64,000 nt of DNA from Pseudovirgaria hyperparasitica (lineage: Eukaryota; Ascomycota; Dothideomycetes; Acrospermales; Acrospermaceae), in the NCBI RefSeq assembly GCF_010093815.1, contig NW_022985570.1, positions 318,815 through 382,814 of the forward strand. The letters are read 5' to 3'. The notes under the pieces are model-generated. The model was given only the letters and a program-made list of their open reading frames with translations. It searched no databases and was not told the DNA's origin. Both the position numbers and the translations under genes were made by a program. This document shows positions 33,640-46,444 of this stretch, in pieces (position 1 is the first letter of the stretch; every line of letters starts with the position of its first letter).

Positions 33640-35456
33640 ACACGCTAGTGCGGTATTACCGACGTTTTACCGCCACACGCGTCTATATTTTAAACCTTAA
33701 CCTTAAACTTACTTCCTTATCTCTATACCTTACCTCTATATTAACGCTACGCTTATCTCCGCCCTTATATAGCCCTATATAGCTTATAATTAATAGTATT
33801 TACTACTAAGTATTACTATTTATAGCTAAAATAGTATCTAAGGGCTTAAAAAAGTAAGTAAATCCTTACTTAAAACCTTACTTAAAACCTTATCTTAACT
33901 TTACCTTAAGAACTTATATATTTAATCTTAAGCTATCTATACTTTATAAGTATATATAAAATATAACTTATTTTTATATATTTTCTAAACGCGACGTCTT
34001 AAAAAACACTATATCTTTAGAATTTTCCTTCTAGATATATCTCTACTTTTCTTAATTTTTCTAATAATTAAGCTAATATATCTCTAGTAGTATATTATTA
34101 AAACTACCTTCTTATTCTAACTCTACTATAGATATTAAAAATCCTAGTAATTCTAAGCTATTTAAGATATAAGCTTAGAGAAGCTAATAATTAGACTAGG
34201 AAGTAAAAGTAAAATAGATTATATAATAGAAAGAAAATAAAAATCTATATATTTATTAAAGTCACGTAATAAGAGTTTAAAATAGTATTTTAGTAAAAAA
34301 GCCAAAAGAAAACAAGAATAATTTATTAGAATTTAAGTTAACTAATAAAGAAGATCCTAAGAATCCTAATAATTTTAATATATATATATAGAGCATCTAC
34401 TAGACTACTTATCTACTAGTATAGTCTAATAATCTTAATTTTACCAAACCTTTTTCTAAATTTATATATAAAAATAGTAGTAACTACCCGCTATTAGCTT
34501 TAGAGAATATAGTACTAGAAGAACTTACTTAGATTATAGAAATAAAAGATATTATAACTCCTTCTCTTAGAAATTCTATAAAAGTAGCCGTTTCTAAAAT
34601 CGCAAAAATAACAAGTAATATATCTCCTCCTCTTATAAATTCTATAAAAACTAAAACTATAATATTAAAATTAGCTATAGAAATAGACTATAAAGCTACG
34701 GAAAAACTAAAGAAGACTCCTTCTTCTTCTATAGTAAATAAGAGAGATAGTAAAGAAGAAGAGGCTAAAGAAGAAGAGACTAAAGAGGAAGAAGCTAAAG
34801 AAGAAGAGCTAGTACTAGTCTCTAAAAAGCTAAAAAAGATAATAAAAGCGCTTTCTATTATTATTAATACTAAAAAGTTAAAGATAGTATCTAAAAGTTA
34901 TATATAAACTACGGCTAAAAGCTTAGTAAAACTAAGCTTAACTAAAATAAGCTTAGTAAAACTAAAAAAAAGGCACCTTCTATTATAGAAATTAAAGATT
35001 ATAAAGATAATAACATAGAAGATAAGAAACTAGAACTACTAGCTAAAGTCTCGTTGAAAAAGAGAAAAGTAACTATTAATATTAAGGATAATAAAGAAGA
35101 TAAAGACGTAGAACTAGTGGTAAAAGTTTTGAAAAAATTAAAGAAACGCCGCTCTTCTACTATAAAAGCTAAAAAGGTAGCTCCGATATATAAAGTAGTA
35201 CTAGCTAAGAAAAGCTTAAAAAATTTAAAAAGAAAAGTATCTTCTATTAAAGAAGATAAAGAAGAAGAAGATAAGGATAAAGATAAGAATAACGCTAGAG
35301 ATAATATAGAAGACTCTAATAAAATCTCTAAAAAGCTAATAAAAAGTCGTTAAAATACTAAGTATTAAGATCATTAACACGTTAAGTTAAATTAGTTATA
35401 AAGTATACTATTTTCTATCTATGTATCCGGTCGGTTATATTTATATATCTAACTAG
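33640..35456. repeat. RIP-degenerate flank left of the first gypsy element
   Basis: Very AT-rich sequence between the lipase gene and the first LTR. I could not assign it to an element class. It contains a Lys/Glu-rich frame (34,946-35,353) described separately. The last bases before 35,457 (CTAG) are one side of the target duplication of the first gypsy element. Confidence 0.6.
34946..35353 (+). pseudogene. Lys/Glu-rich reading-frame remnant with internal repeats
   Basis: An open stretch of 135 codons on the plus strand, very rich in Lys, Glu, Asp, Leu and Val, with blocks such as VELVVKVLKKLKKRRSS and EDKEEEDKDKDKNN. Similar blocks (ELVLVSKKLKK at about 34,800, LELLAKVSLKKRK) recur upstream in other frames or behind TAA codons, so the ancestral protein probably consisted of repeated charged units. 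It could be a transposon accessory protein or a RIP-altered host gene. I recognise no family. Confidence 0.3.
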
Positions 35457-35590
35457 TGTGGTGAGCCATCGCTACGTATGTCCCTTTTATAAATGGCTGT
35501 GTTCCTAGTATAGTAGTCGCGACGAACTCACAAGTATCTCTCCTAGGTATTATAAGTTCTCTTTAAACGCACGACTTCTTATTAGTTCTC
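35457..35590 (-). repeat. Left LTR of gypsy element 1, truncated by the assembly gap
   Basis: Begins TGTGGTGAGCC. It aligns along its whole visible length with 46,445-46,578. The remainder (expected to about 35,828 from the right LTR length) falls inside the run of N. Confidence 0.85.
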
Positions 35591-35880
35591 NNNNNNNNNN
35601 NNNNNNNNNNNNNNNNNNNNNNNNNNNNNNNNNNNNNNNNNNNNNNNNNNNNNNNNNNNNNNNNNNNNNNNNNNNNNNNNNNNNNNNNNNNNNNNNNNNN
35701 NNNNNNNNNNNNNNNNNNNNNNNNNNNNNNNNNNNNNNNNNNNNNNNNNNNNNNNNNNNNNNNNNNNNNNNNNNNNNNNNNNNNNNNNNNNNNNNNNNNN
35801 NNNNNNNNNNNNNNNNNNNNNNNNNNNNNNNNNNNNNNNNNNNNNNNNNNNNNNNNNNNNNNNNNNNNNNNNNNNNNNNN
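35591..35880. other. Assembly gap (290 N)
   Basis: A run of undetermined bases inside the left LTR and the adjacent internal sequence of gypsy element 1. The expected rest of a 372-bp LTR would end near 35,828, so the gap size is plausible. Confidence 1.
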
Positions 35881-35897
35881 GGTAAACCTTAGCCTAG

Positions 35898-35930
35898 ATT
35901 ATTAGTTAAGGGCAGCCCTTAACTAATAAT
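35898..35930. repeat. Perfect palindrome, 16-nt arms and 1-nt centre (copy 1)
   Basis: ATTATTAGTTAAGGGC followed by A and its exact reverse complement. Closely similar palindromes occur at 43,197-43,233 and 45,916-45,940 in the same element. Confidence 0.9.
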
Positions 35931-38900
35931 TAGGTAGGTTTTTAGGCGCCTAATCTTAGTACTCGAGGTCGCGAGCCAGCTCCTAAAGAATTATATTACT
36001 TATCTTAGAGAGGTTAGATTCCTCCTCGTTAGATAGTTCGTTAGGCCTCTTCTATCTATAGAAGTTCTCTTTAATATTATCTAGGCCCGCGTTAGACTTA
36101 AATTTCTTAAAATTAATTAGCCGCTTAGCGGCGCGTGCCTTATTAAATTCCTTCTAGAACGACCTATCCCTATAGACTAGCCTTTCCTACCTTACTATTT
36201 TCTTAAAGGTCTCTATAAATACCCTCGAGCCCTCCTTAAACTAGGCGTCTACCTTAGCTTTAAGTTATTAAGGACTTATATTAAGCTACGTAGCTACCTC
36301 TTCTTTTACCTTCTAGCTATTCTATCTTTTACGGCCGACTAATACGTTACTAACGGCGTTAAAACTTAGGAGTTAAACTACGGCTAGAAAGGTAAAAGGA
36401 ATCGCGCTATATTTATTAGAAAATCCTAACGGAGACGTAGGTCCCGGAGTTAAATTCCTATGAGCTACTATAAGTTGTTCCTATATGCCTATTTTAGGCA
36501 CTTCTATTATTATGTAATTAGGGCTAATCGCGATATACTATGGAAGCATCGTACGTCTTCCACCCTTTACGGGCCCCTAGGCGCCGTGTATTATTAGTAG
36601 GCTAGAGATATATATTTTAAGGGACTAGTAGGGGACCGGGACGAAGGGACTAAATCGTTTCTTATCGTCCGTATTATAGATCTTATTATTAATAGCCGTA
36701 ATTATACCATTTCGATTGACCCCCTTGCGGAGCTTAGCCTTTAACTACTATTTATTTAAGAACTTATAGGAGCGGGGAATAATTATAGTATAGTTATTAC
36801 TTCGTTCGTCGTTAAGACTAATACTCCCCTAGATTATATTAAACCCGTGTCTATTACTAGGATCGAGGATTTAATTAATGGCGTTATCGAGATACTTAAA
36901 ACCCGTCTTATTACCCCTATCCTAGGACTTCGTATAGTACGGGTACGAGATTAGATAGTAGTTAAGATCGGGCCGAAGAGCGATATAGGTGAGCTAGTAA
37001 AGTAGGTATTACCTAATAAACTATTAGATATAGGAGTGGTATATAGTTCGTAGCTAGCCGTAGTTCGATTTCTTATTAAACATGCGCTAGTGGTACTTAT
37101 ATATATTAAATTCATCCCTCGCGAGTTCTAGAATACTCTTATTAAGTATAGAGGTCGTCTTTTTAAGTAGCTCGAAGAGCCCTTTAATATTAATACTTCT
37201 AGTACGTTCCTACTCGTCGAAGAGTTATCTATCTATTCTACCGTCCTCCTTCTAAATTATAAATATAATACTAGTAAGGATGGTTTTAATATTAATAACT
37301 TACTTCGGGGTCTCTAGGGCCTAGTAATAATAGATATCTAATGCCTCTATCGGATAAGATAGCCGCGCGTACTTCGCGAACTAGGTATAGTAGTTCTTAT
37401 AAACTTTAAGGGCCCCCATATTATCTCTAAACTTATATACTATTTTAAGTCTTACTACTAGGTTTAAGTAGGACACGCTAACGAGTATATTATTCTTTCT
37501 AGCCACGTCTTGGTAATGCTTATAGTAGACTTTATACGGAATAGCTATGTTACCTATCTACGCTTTCTAGCGCGCTAGTAGGGCCATTCCCTTAATACTC
37601 GTGAAATTCTTCTTTAATAATATAGCTACCTTAAAAGTCTTCGTCACTAAAGGCGCGCATTAATACTTCTTAGGCTTATCCTCTTCCTTAACCGATACTA
37701 TTATCTTAGGGTACGAACTAAGAATAACCGGGGATTATCGTGTAGGCGCCCCTAGTAATTACTAAGGGCCGGTAGATAAGGTACGTCCGCGAGTGGGTTT
37801 TATTAGCGTGGCTATAATAGATACTAAAGAGATTCTCGCATGGCCTAGTAAGGGACGTATACTAGTAGTAGTAGGAGGAATACTTACTTTAAATAGATAA
37901 CTAGCTTTAAAGAGACGACATACTACTAAACTAGAAGGCGTGCTTCGTGGAGGGGACTTTACTATAGACGTTATCTACGCTAGTTTTAGCGACGGTAAGG
38001 TCTAAGGCGGAGGCGATATACTTATCTCTTTGATTTATAGGTAGTATTCGACGGGCCTATAAACTATTCTACTTATCTATAACTATTAACTAGCGGGGAT
38101 AATAAGTCCCGTCTTATTATAGAACGTTAGTTTATTTTATCGGCTAGGGTAGTTTAAGAGTTACTAGAGAGATAGACCATCCTCGTTACTATCGCTGGCT
38201 AGGGCGGTATCGATATTAGAGCTCTAAAGATATACCTTAATTCTCTTTCCCTTCTATCCCTAGCCGATTCGGGACTATAGAGATACGTTTAACTAGTTCC
38301 TCGCTCTCGCCCATGTCCGCATTTATAAGAGCGCTACTAGCTTTTCTATAAAGTTCTATGTTTACTAGAGCTATCCGAGGGCGGATTAGAGTAACTAGCT
38401 ATTATTATTAGAGAGGTCTTTTTACTAGTTTTATAGAATCGTATTTTTAGCTTTTAGGATATAGAAGTTAGTATCTCTTCTACGACGAATTATCTCGTGG
38501 ACTTCTTTCGGAATAGAGGAGTTAATCTTTACCTTACTATACCCTATTACGGCTCCTACTTCCTAGAAGAGATTAACTATACTACTTAAGAGCTATTCTA
38601 TAAGGCTAGTAATATAAAGGAGATTATTAAACGTGTCTAGAATATAGTCCTATTACTCTTACGGGTCCTAGATAGCGATAATTCGGTTAATAGTAGACTT
38701 ATTTACTTCTATAGCTTCTATAGCCTATCCGTACGGAGTAGTAGATGGCCTTAATACTACGATAGCCGTTAATAGCCCTACTTTAGTACTTACGACTCTT
38801 AACTAGAACCGCGTCTATCTTATTAGTACTTAACGATCTTATAACTCTTTATAGATAGACGTTTTCTTTTTCGGCGGGGCTATTATTATTATCGGTTCTA

Positions 38901-39104
38901 TTAGTAAGTTATATTCTAAGAAGAGGTAGTTAAGCGAGGCGGAAGTAGAGGAGGAGGTTTTATTAATTAAGGAGGTATAGAGAGGTATAAGAGGGAAGAG
39001 TTATATACTATCTTAAGTTCTCTTTTTATGCCTCCTCGAATGCCGGGTATATAGTAATTTTTATAAATAATCCTTACTAACGGCCGTAGGCCCGTATACG
39101 TGTC

Positions 39105-39205
39105 GAATCTATAAATGAATATATACTAGGTATATAGGAAATCTATAAATAAATGTATCTACCGGGTATATAGCGGAATCTATGAATAAATAGATACCGG
39201 GTATA
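39105..39205. repeat. Short degenerate tandem repeat
   Basis: About two and a half copies of a roughly 40-bp unit built around AATCTATAAATAAAT and GGGTATATA, in gypsy element 1 on the 3' side of the integrase domain. Confidence 0.6.
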
Positions 39206-40299
39206 TTCTTACCCTTATAAGACTTCCTATAAGTATCTTTTTCTCCTATACCTCCTCCTTCTTTTCTTCCTTATTAGTTTCTAATGGGGCCCGTTCTATA
39301 GTAACGAAATAGGCCTTCGATAGATAGGCTTCGATTACACGACCGGCTTTAATATATAGTAGGTGGAATTCGCGTAAACGCTATTATGTCTTCTTTCGAG
39401 CATTACTTACTTTAATAATAAGTTTTATTATTTTATAGTAATAATAGGGTTTATTATCCTCTTTCGATGATGGAGTTCATCGTCCTTTTTCGATGATAGA
39501 GTTTATCGTTATAAGACTACTTTTATAAGTATCCCTTCCCTCCTTAAAAAAACTTCTATCCCCTAGAAGAAGATATCGATTCTAGGGAAACATAAATATT
39601 CTTCTCTATTAAAGTCTTGCGGAGTAGAAATTACCACTTCTACCCGGGTTCGTATGGCGTCGTTAAGGTATTCTATAAGTTATTTATAATAGTTTTCCTT
39701 ATTACTACTCTCCTTATTTTCCTCGGTAATTCTTCTAATTAGTAGTTATAAGGGCTCGTCGTAACTCTCGCTACTTATATTTCTTATAAAATATTTCTTT
39801 AACCTATGGCTAGGAAACGTCCCTCTAAGCATGGCTCTATTAAGCTCCGCGAGCTTATAAGTATAATTAAACACGGACTAGATTCTATATAGCCCCCTCT
39901 AATACTACCTTAGCTTCCGCCCTATATCCTTCTATCGCTACGAGTCGTATAGAAGGATAATCGTGTTAACTAGTAATAACTCTTAACGAAGGTAATGGTT
40001 ATTATTCTATACCTCTCTCGATTCCTCACGCGTTCGTGTCGTATAGGTATAGACCTCCTTAAGATCCTCGGATATTCTCTTAAGTTATCTAGCTTAAAGA
40101 GCGAGTAAGTCGGATATTAATCGTACCTCGTTCTAAGGGAGTATTTAGAGCGACTCGAATTCGACTTTAATAGGCATGATTAGTTTATAGCTAAGCACGA
40201 GGTATACGGTACTATACCCTATACTAGCACGTGTCGTTATTCTATCTACCTAGACGACCGTATAGAGGTGGCCGGGCTAGTTCTTAAATCCGCTATTAG

Positions 40300-40560
40300 T
40301 TATCTTTATAAGAGTATTAGCGAGTAGTATAAAACTTCTCTTAATAATTCTATTTACTCGGGGATTATATATAGACGTAACCTTCTAATAAATTCTATAG
40401 AGTCGGAGGAGCTCCTCTATGGCACCTATATTTTCTCTACTACCGTTATAGGTGATTTTAGAAATAATTCTATATCTATAGATTACGTTTTTAAAGAGGA
40501 ACTTTATAATAACTATGGACGTAGCCGCCGTATATACCTCCGCCTTAGTCTATCCGCTTA
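40300..40560 (-). pseudogene. Integrase core remnant of gypsy element 1
   Basis: The minus strand translates to a segment with KFLFKNVIYRYRIISKIT, NGSRENIGAIEELL and YNPRVNRIIKRS, corresponding to the DDE integrase core around the second Asp and the catalytic Glu (NRIIKRS aligns with the usual NGxxERxH). Several conserved acidic or polar residues are altered in the manner expected from RIP. It is not functional. Confidence 0.8.
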
Positions 40561-41999
40561 GCTATTCTCGTATAGATACTACTTTACTATACCCTATGGA
40601 AGGTGGTAGCGTTATTACGTCTAAGTATATTCTTTACTAAAGAATAGGCGTTATAACGTAGTAGAGCCCTTTATTAAGACCTCTAAGGAGTTTACTTCGT
40701 TATTAATATTCGTTATAGGTTTTTACGTGCTATCGCACGTCTCTATATATATCTACCTACTAATACTTATCTTTAATCCTTCCGAGGGTTCCTTCGCTAC
40801 CTCTATAATCTATCTTATCATAAGTAGCGGTAATTATACGCGCCCTAGTATTCGGATCCTTAATTACTCGTATATATTAGCGATACCTATCTCCTCTCCA
40901 CTAGAGTATTCAGTCACACACAAGGAACTTTAGGTAGTTAGTTATAAAGACCTTATACGCTCGGTCGGTTAGGTCGGTTAGCCTCTTAAGTATAGTAAGG
41001 TACTTCGTAATCCTCTACTATTTATTACTATATTTATCTATTAAGGGAGACTTAATGGCGGTATAGTTAAGTATCCCTATTATATAATCTCTCCCGCTAA
41101 CGGGCTTAATTAACAACGTCTCTAGCACGTCTATATATAGAGCTATATCCACGAACTCGTCTAGATTAAAGGTAGAGACGTCTAGTGGTTCTTCTCCTTC
41201 GTATATTCGTAAGATACTATCGGCGACTATATTACGCTTCCTAGGTACGTGTCTAACTATAAAGTTCTATAGCTAAATCCACGCGAGCCACCTAGTAACG
41301 AGCGCCCCTAGTAAGTTAGTTATAGTATGGTTAATTTAAGTGACTAGAGTATTCGTATCTATTTCTATAATAAAGTACGTGCTATAGAGATATTACCAGA
41401 ACTTCTATAACGCGTAGAGGAGGGCTCGGTACTCTAGCTTCACGGTATCGTAGTTTCTCTTAGCTTTTAACTATATTCCTCTATTATACCGTGATAGCTA
41501 ATATTTACGATCCTCGTTCTCCTATATTAATATAGCTCCCTATCTAACGTTACTAGAGTCTACTACTAGAATTATATCTCCCGTATCTATCCCGTACCAT
41601 AACGTTATTAGTGCGGGAGTAGTAGTTAGAGCTATCTTTAGCGCGTCTATTAAGGTCTACTCCTTAGCTATCTACTACTAGGCCGATTTATTCTTTAATA
41701 GTATAAATAGCGGCGATGTAATAACAGCGTACCCGGGGATCTATATCTAGAAATATATATAAACGCTAAGGAAGGCTCGCATATTTATCGTGTTTTTATA
41801 GGGTTTCTAGTCCCTAATAGTAGTAACCTTTTTATTACTTAGTCGCCTCCCTTTAATGTCGTAGACGTATCCTATAATATTAGCGGCTTTAATATACCAC
41901 TAAGTCTTCTTACTACTTAGGGCGTATCCGGCGCGCTCTATATCCGCGAGAACCTTATCTACGTTAATTAAATATTCTAGGATATACCTATAAATTCTA

Positions 42000-42450
42000 G
42001 GCAGGGCCTCCTTAGAGTTATATTTCGTTATAGGTCCTTTAATGCCTAAGTCATCTAGGAATAGTAGAGCCCTCTCCGGGATGTATTCTTATATAATAGT
42101 TAATATAATTCTAACGAACTAAGCTACTAAATTAGTAGCCCCTTAAGGTAATATTATTCTACGTAGTAATTCTAGGGGCGTTATAAACCCCGTTAAGTCT
42201 TGGTAATGCTCTACTAATAGAATCTAATTATATCCTAAGAAGAAGTCGGTAAACGTTAAGACGGCTATCCCCGTAAAGTGCTCCGAGAACTCTTTATACG
42301 AGGGCGGCGTGGCCGTATTATGAATGGTAACTCGGTTGATTTCTATCGCCGAATTAATTAACCTATAATCTCGTTTCTTATTAGCTTCCTTCTTCTTTTC
42401 TATAAGAAAATAAGCGTTTCGATAAGAACTACTATAGGGCTCGAGCCTTC
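42000..42450 (-). pseudogene. Reverse transcriptase remnant of gypsy element 1
   Basis: On the minus strand YRNAYFLIEKKKEANKKRDY and RLINSAIEINRVTI (about 42.33-42.43 kb) are followed by IPERALLFLDDLGIKGP (42.03-42.08 kb). These are the fingers motif and the catalytic LDD box of Ty3/gypsy reverse transcriptase. The catalytic aspartates remain, but in-frame TAG/TAA codons interrupt the frame. Confidence 0.85.
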
Positions 42451-43196
42451 CGCTATTAAGACGCTCTTTTAGGATCGTGAGTACCTTCCTATAAAGGGCT
42501 CTAGAAATATTAAAGTTCTTAGTCTACTATGCCTTATATTCTACCGTTCGGATCTCCTACGGAGGTGCCACCTCTTTATTAAATTTACTAAGGTATAAGA
42601 ATTCCTATACTAGTACTTCCTCGCGATATAATAAGATCGTATATAGTAACTTAAGTTCTACGGGATGTAGCTCTATTCTAATCTTTAGCTAACTTATACG
42701 TAGAGGCGTTAGATATATTCCTAGCGGGATAGTTACCCTTCGAGGCTCTATTAGCCTATTAAACGCGTTAAGGCCTAGGTAGACGGCTAGAAGAAGTATC
42801 TACTGTGCGATTACTCGTTCACGCTAGTCTAGATACCCTAATAGATTTCTAGGAACCTTTCGGTGGGCTTCGGAGTTATCTATAGGGTATACTTTAACTC
42901 CCTTTCTTTTATATATAGTAGCTATACTAAATCCCTTTAATACCCCGGGTAAATACCGTCTTTAGAGGCCGGTAGAGCCTACTATAAGCCGTTCTATTAT
43001 CGTGCCTTATTTATATATAAAGGTAGCGTACCTTACCGCCGTAACTAGGGCGGCTAAGTTATCTTTTCTCGATAACCGAGTAACATTTTTAGGCCGGATT
43101 TTCTTAGAAAGTAACTCTATATAACTTATTTCTATATCCGTATAAAAATATAGCCTATCCCCTTCGTTAGTGGGTTTACCGGACCCTATTTAGTAT

Positions 43197-43233
43197 GGAT
43201 TATTAGTTAAGGGTAGCCCTTAACTAATAATCC
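43197..43233. repeat. Palindrome, 17-nt arms and 3-nt centre (copy 2)
   Basis: GGATTATTAGTTAAGGG, then TAG, then the exact reverse complement of the first arm. Same core as the palindrome at 35,898. Confidence 0.9.
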
Positions 43234-45915
43234 GGCTTAACTCCAGCTTCTAGTAACATACTCCGCTATATAGTTAGTCTCTAGCCACGGAGTTACCCTC
43301 CTTCTCTAAGACTAGAATATACTTATCTAGACTAGTTTCGAAGGTTATACGTTCTTATCTATATACGGAGTAGACTATTAAGAGTACTTACCTAGAGGCT
43401 AACCTCTATACCGTAAGTAAGGCCTATCTAGTATATGGCTCCCCTAGAATAAGGTTATAATTAAGTTCGCTATACACGAATATCGAAGTAGCCGTAATGA
43501 TCCGACCTATATAGATAGGGTATTACTATACTATTCCCACGAATAGAGTACTATACTAAGTAGCGCTAACTAAACTTAAGTTCTTTATATATAGTAGAAG
43601 CGAAGATATTACTAGCCTAAGACGCCTCGTAGCATCTAGTCGAATACTATTTACCTATACGCCACTATTAAATAGTACTATACTAGTTACCCTTTTAGAA
43701 CTAACTTCCACGGGGTACCTCGGACACTCGGCTACTAGCCTTACTATCTCTTCCTTAAGCTAATTAATATCTCGTTATATAATAGCTATCCCTATAGTAT
43801 AGAGAGGTACTAATACGTTAAGTTTATTTATCTCGGGAGCCATAGTATGGTTATTTCTTCCTTTCTTCTTAGCTCTCTCTTCTTAAGCCTTACGGATCTC
43901 TCTAGCCATGAAGTCGGGGGCGCCCTTCTTAAATACCGTACGATATAAGTTACTATTAAGGCTTAATAGTTCGCTAATAGTAATGTTTATAGTTATCCCT
44001 AGAACGCGCACTAGCTATGCTTCGCTAGCTTCTATACTTAGCCGCTATCCTTTATATAGATAGTTATTAAGCTTAATACCTCGGATACGTGTCTTTTAAC
44101 TAGGATTTAGGCTATCCCCTTTATCTATCTTATCCTCTAGCGCCGTTAGCTCTTATTTAGATATTCTCTAGTCGCCACTCTTCTTACCGTCCTCCTATTC
44201 CTTAATAATCCTTATATACTACCCTTTACGCATTCCGCGGAGATAGGCGATCTTTCTTTCCTTAGTATAATTAGGTATACTCTTTATAATCCCCCTTCTA
44301 GATATTACGAGTATAGCGGGCTCTTCTAGGGCTATCTCCTTATAGATATATCTATTACTAGCCACGTCGAAGCGTTCGTGGAATTCTATATATCTATCTT
44401 TCTTACTCTCGGGTAACGTGACTTCTTCTTCTAAATCGCTATCTACTAAGGCCTAGTAGGGACCCTTCGTAGGTTTTGCACTAATACTATATACCGGCAC
44501 TCTCTATGAAGCGTTAATGTTTACTACGGACGTGGAAACCTTTACTTCTCCTCCGTACTAGCTTAGGCCGTTTTAAACCATTACTATGTAGTTCCGGATA
44601 GCTTATAGAGTAGCTTATAGCTCTACCGAGGAGGGTAGTAATAGGATTTCTTCTCCGTTCGCCCTAAAACGCCCTTAGAATACTTGTACCCTATTAATAT
44701 TTAGTAATCCGTCTCTAATATATTCTACTATCTCCGGATATCTATATATTAGGTAATCTCCTCTATATATAATGCACACGATTAGTCTTCGAGGCCTATC
44801 CTAGACTATAACGCCTCCTTAGGAGTCTCGGGTAGAGACGTATTCTCTATTCTATATATAATTCTATAGATAAACTTACGTTAGTTCTATAGGCATATCT
44901 CGTACTTAGGGATGTACTAAAAGATTTAGCCTTCGCGTCTACTAGTTAATAATAGCCGAAAGTAGCTTAGGTTTATACTTCTTAAGGGATAGGAATAAGG
45001 GATTAGAGGTAAAGTAGAACTTTATCTTAATTAACGTAAGGTCTAGTTTACTAAATCTCTCTACTATCTCGTTAAACTTATCCGATTCTAGCGCGATATA
45101 TACTACGACTAGAGAGGGGTAGTTAAATTTATTAGTTCTTCTTTCTTCATGTAACTACTCTTCTAAGCCGGTCTTCTTACTCTCTATCTTTGATTTATAG
45201 TATATAGCTATGGCTAGCTCTTGTGCGGCTGAGTACTTATTAATATAAGCTAGTTCCTTAAGTGCTCTAGCCTTTCGTAATACGAAGCTATAGATAATTA
45301 CCTAGTCGTAACTATATACTTCTATCATGAGTTAACATTTCTCTATAGCCCGAGCCTTAAGACTATTAGGTAGCCCTTCTAGGAAGAGCTCTATTCACGA
45401 ATATAAGCTTAGGCTTCCTTTAGCCGTAAGTTTCTCCGTGATAACATGATACCGGGAGTAGTATATAGAGAGAGTAGGATGGGTCTACTTTAACCATTTC
45501 CACGTATTTTCGGATAAAGTGGATGGTGCCTTCCTCGAGGGTAGAGTTAAATAGAGAGAATTCCTTTAATAATTCTTCACGTAGCGTAGCCTACTACTAT
45601 TTCTAAAACCCACTTATTCCTTTAATAGTAGGACGGAGATAGTCCTCGTAGTATAACGGTAGGGAGGTTATCTTCTTATTAGGCGGAACTTCGTAGTTTA
45701 TATATATATCCTTATACTTCCGAAGGAAGGCTATAATATTTATTCCTTTAAAGCGCTCGGGGGCTAGGGTAGATAGAGATACTATCCTTTCTTATCGCGT
45801 AAATGCTACGAAGAAGTTAAGTATCTCTCTACGAGTTACTAGGTCGTTATTTTAAGCTTCTATCGTACTATTACTAGTAGTAGATATACTAGTAGAGACG
45901 CTAGGGGTAAGGTTA

Positions 45916-45940
45916 TTAGTTAAGGGATTACCTTAACTAA
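45916..45940. repeat. Palindrome, 10-nt arms and 5-nt centre (copy 3)
   Basis: TTAGTTAAGG, five bases, CCTTAACTAA. Same core as the other two palindromes in gypsy element 1. The outer part of the arms no longer pairs. Confidence 0.8.
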
Positions 45941-46444
45941 AGGTTAGCCTAATGCGTCTACCTATAACACCTATTATCCCTTCTCTATATTAACTAATCC
46001 CTTTATAAGGTGAACTATTACTATCGTCTTTATTAATATAAGGTTTACGGTATCCTACTTATGTTATTATCTTCGTATAAGACGTTCCTAAAGTGGTATA
46101 CTCGTATAGCCGTGTTTATGAATAATAGCTATAGTAGTACTAAACAGGTTATATTTATCGTTTTTGAACTCTTCTTTGCTGCTTCATCTAGCCCTGTTTT
46201 ATATCCTATTCCCCTAAGACATTTTCGAGTCGCGCTATTACCCGTGTTAGCATGCACATGCTTTTTACAGCTACTTTTAAGAGGCTAGCCCCTAGTGACT
46301 CCGGACTCCCTGTTTTCCGGACTCATGGCTTTAATCTAGTAAGTCTAGACTACCTTATTAGGCACGCTATATACTTCCCCTAAGCTAGTTTCGGAGTCCT
46401 AATCTCCCCCTATAAGTTTATAGTCCGGGTACGACCTCTAAAAT

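Noticed and set aside
33690-33720. CCTTAACCTTAAA-like run that recalls a telomere repeat
   Set aside because: It is not the TTAGGG/CCCTAA unit and is not tandem beyond two degenerate copies.
46061-46288. 75-codon plus-strand frame in element 1
   Set aside because: It is open because the stretch escaped RIP. It lies antisense to the element and has no recognisable family.
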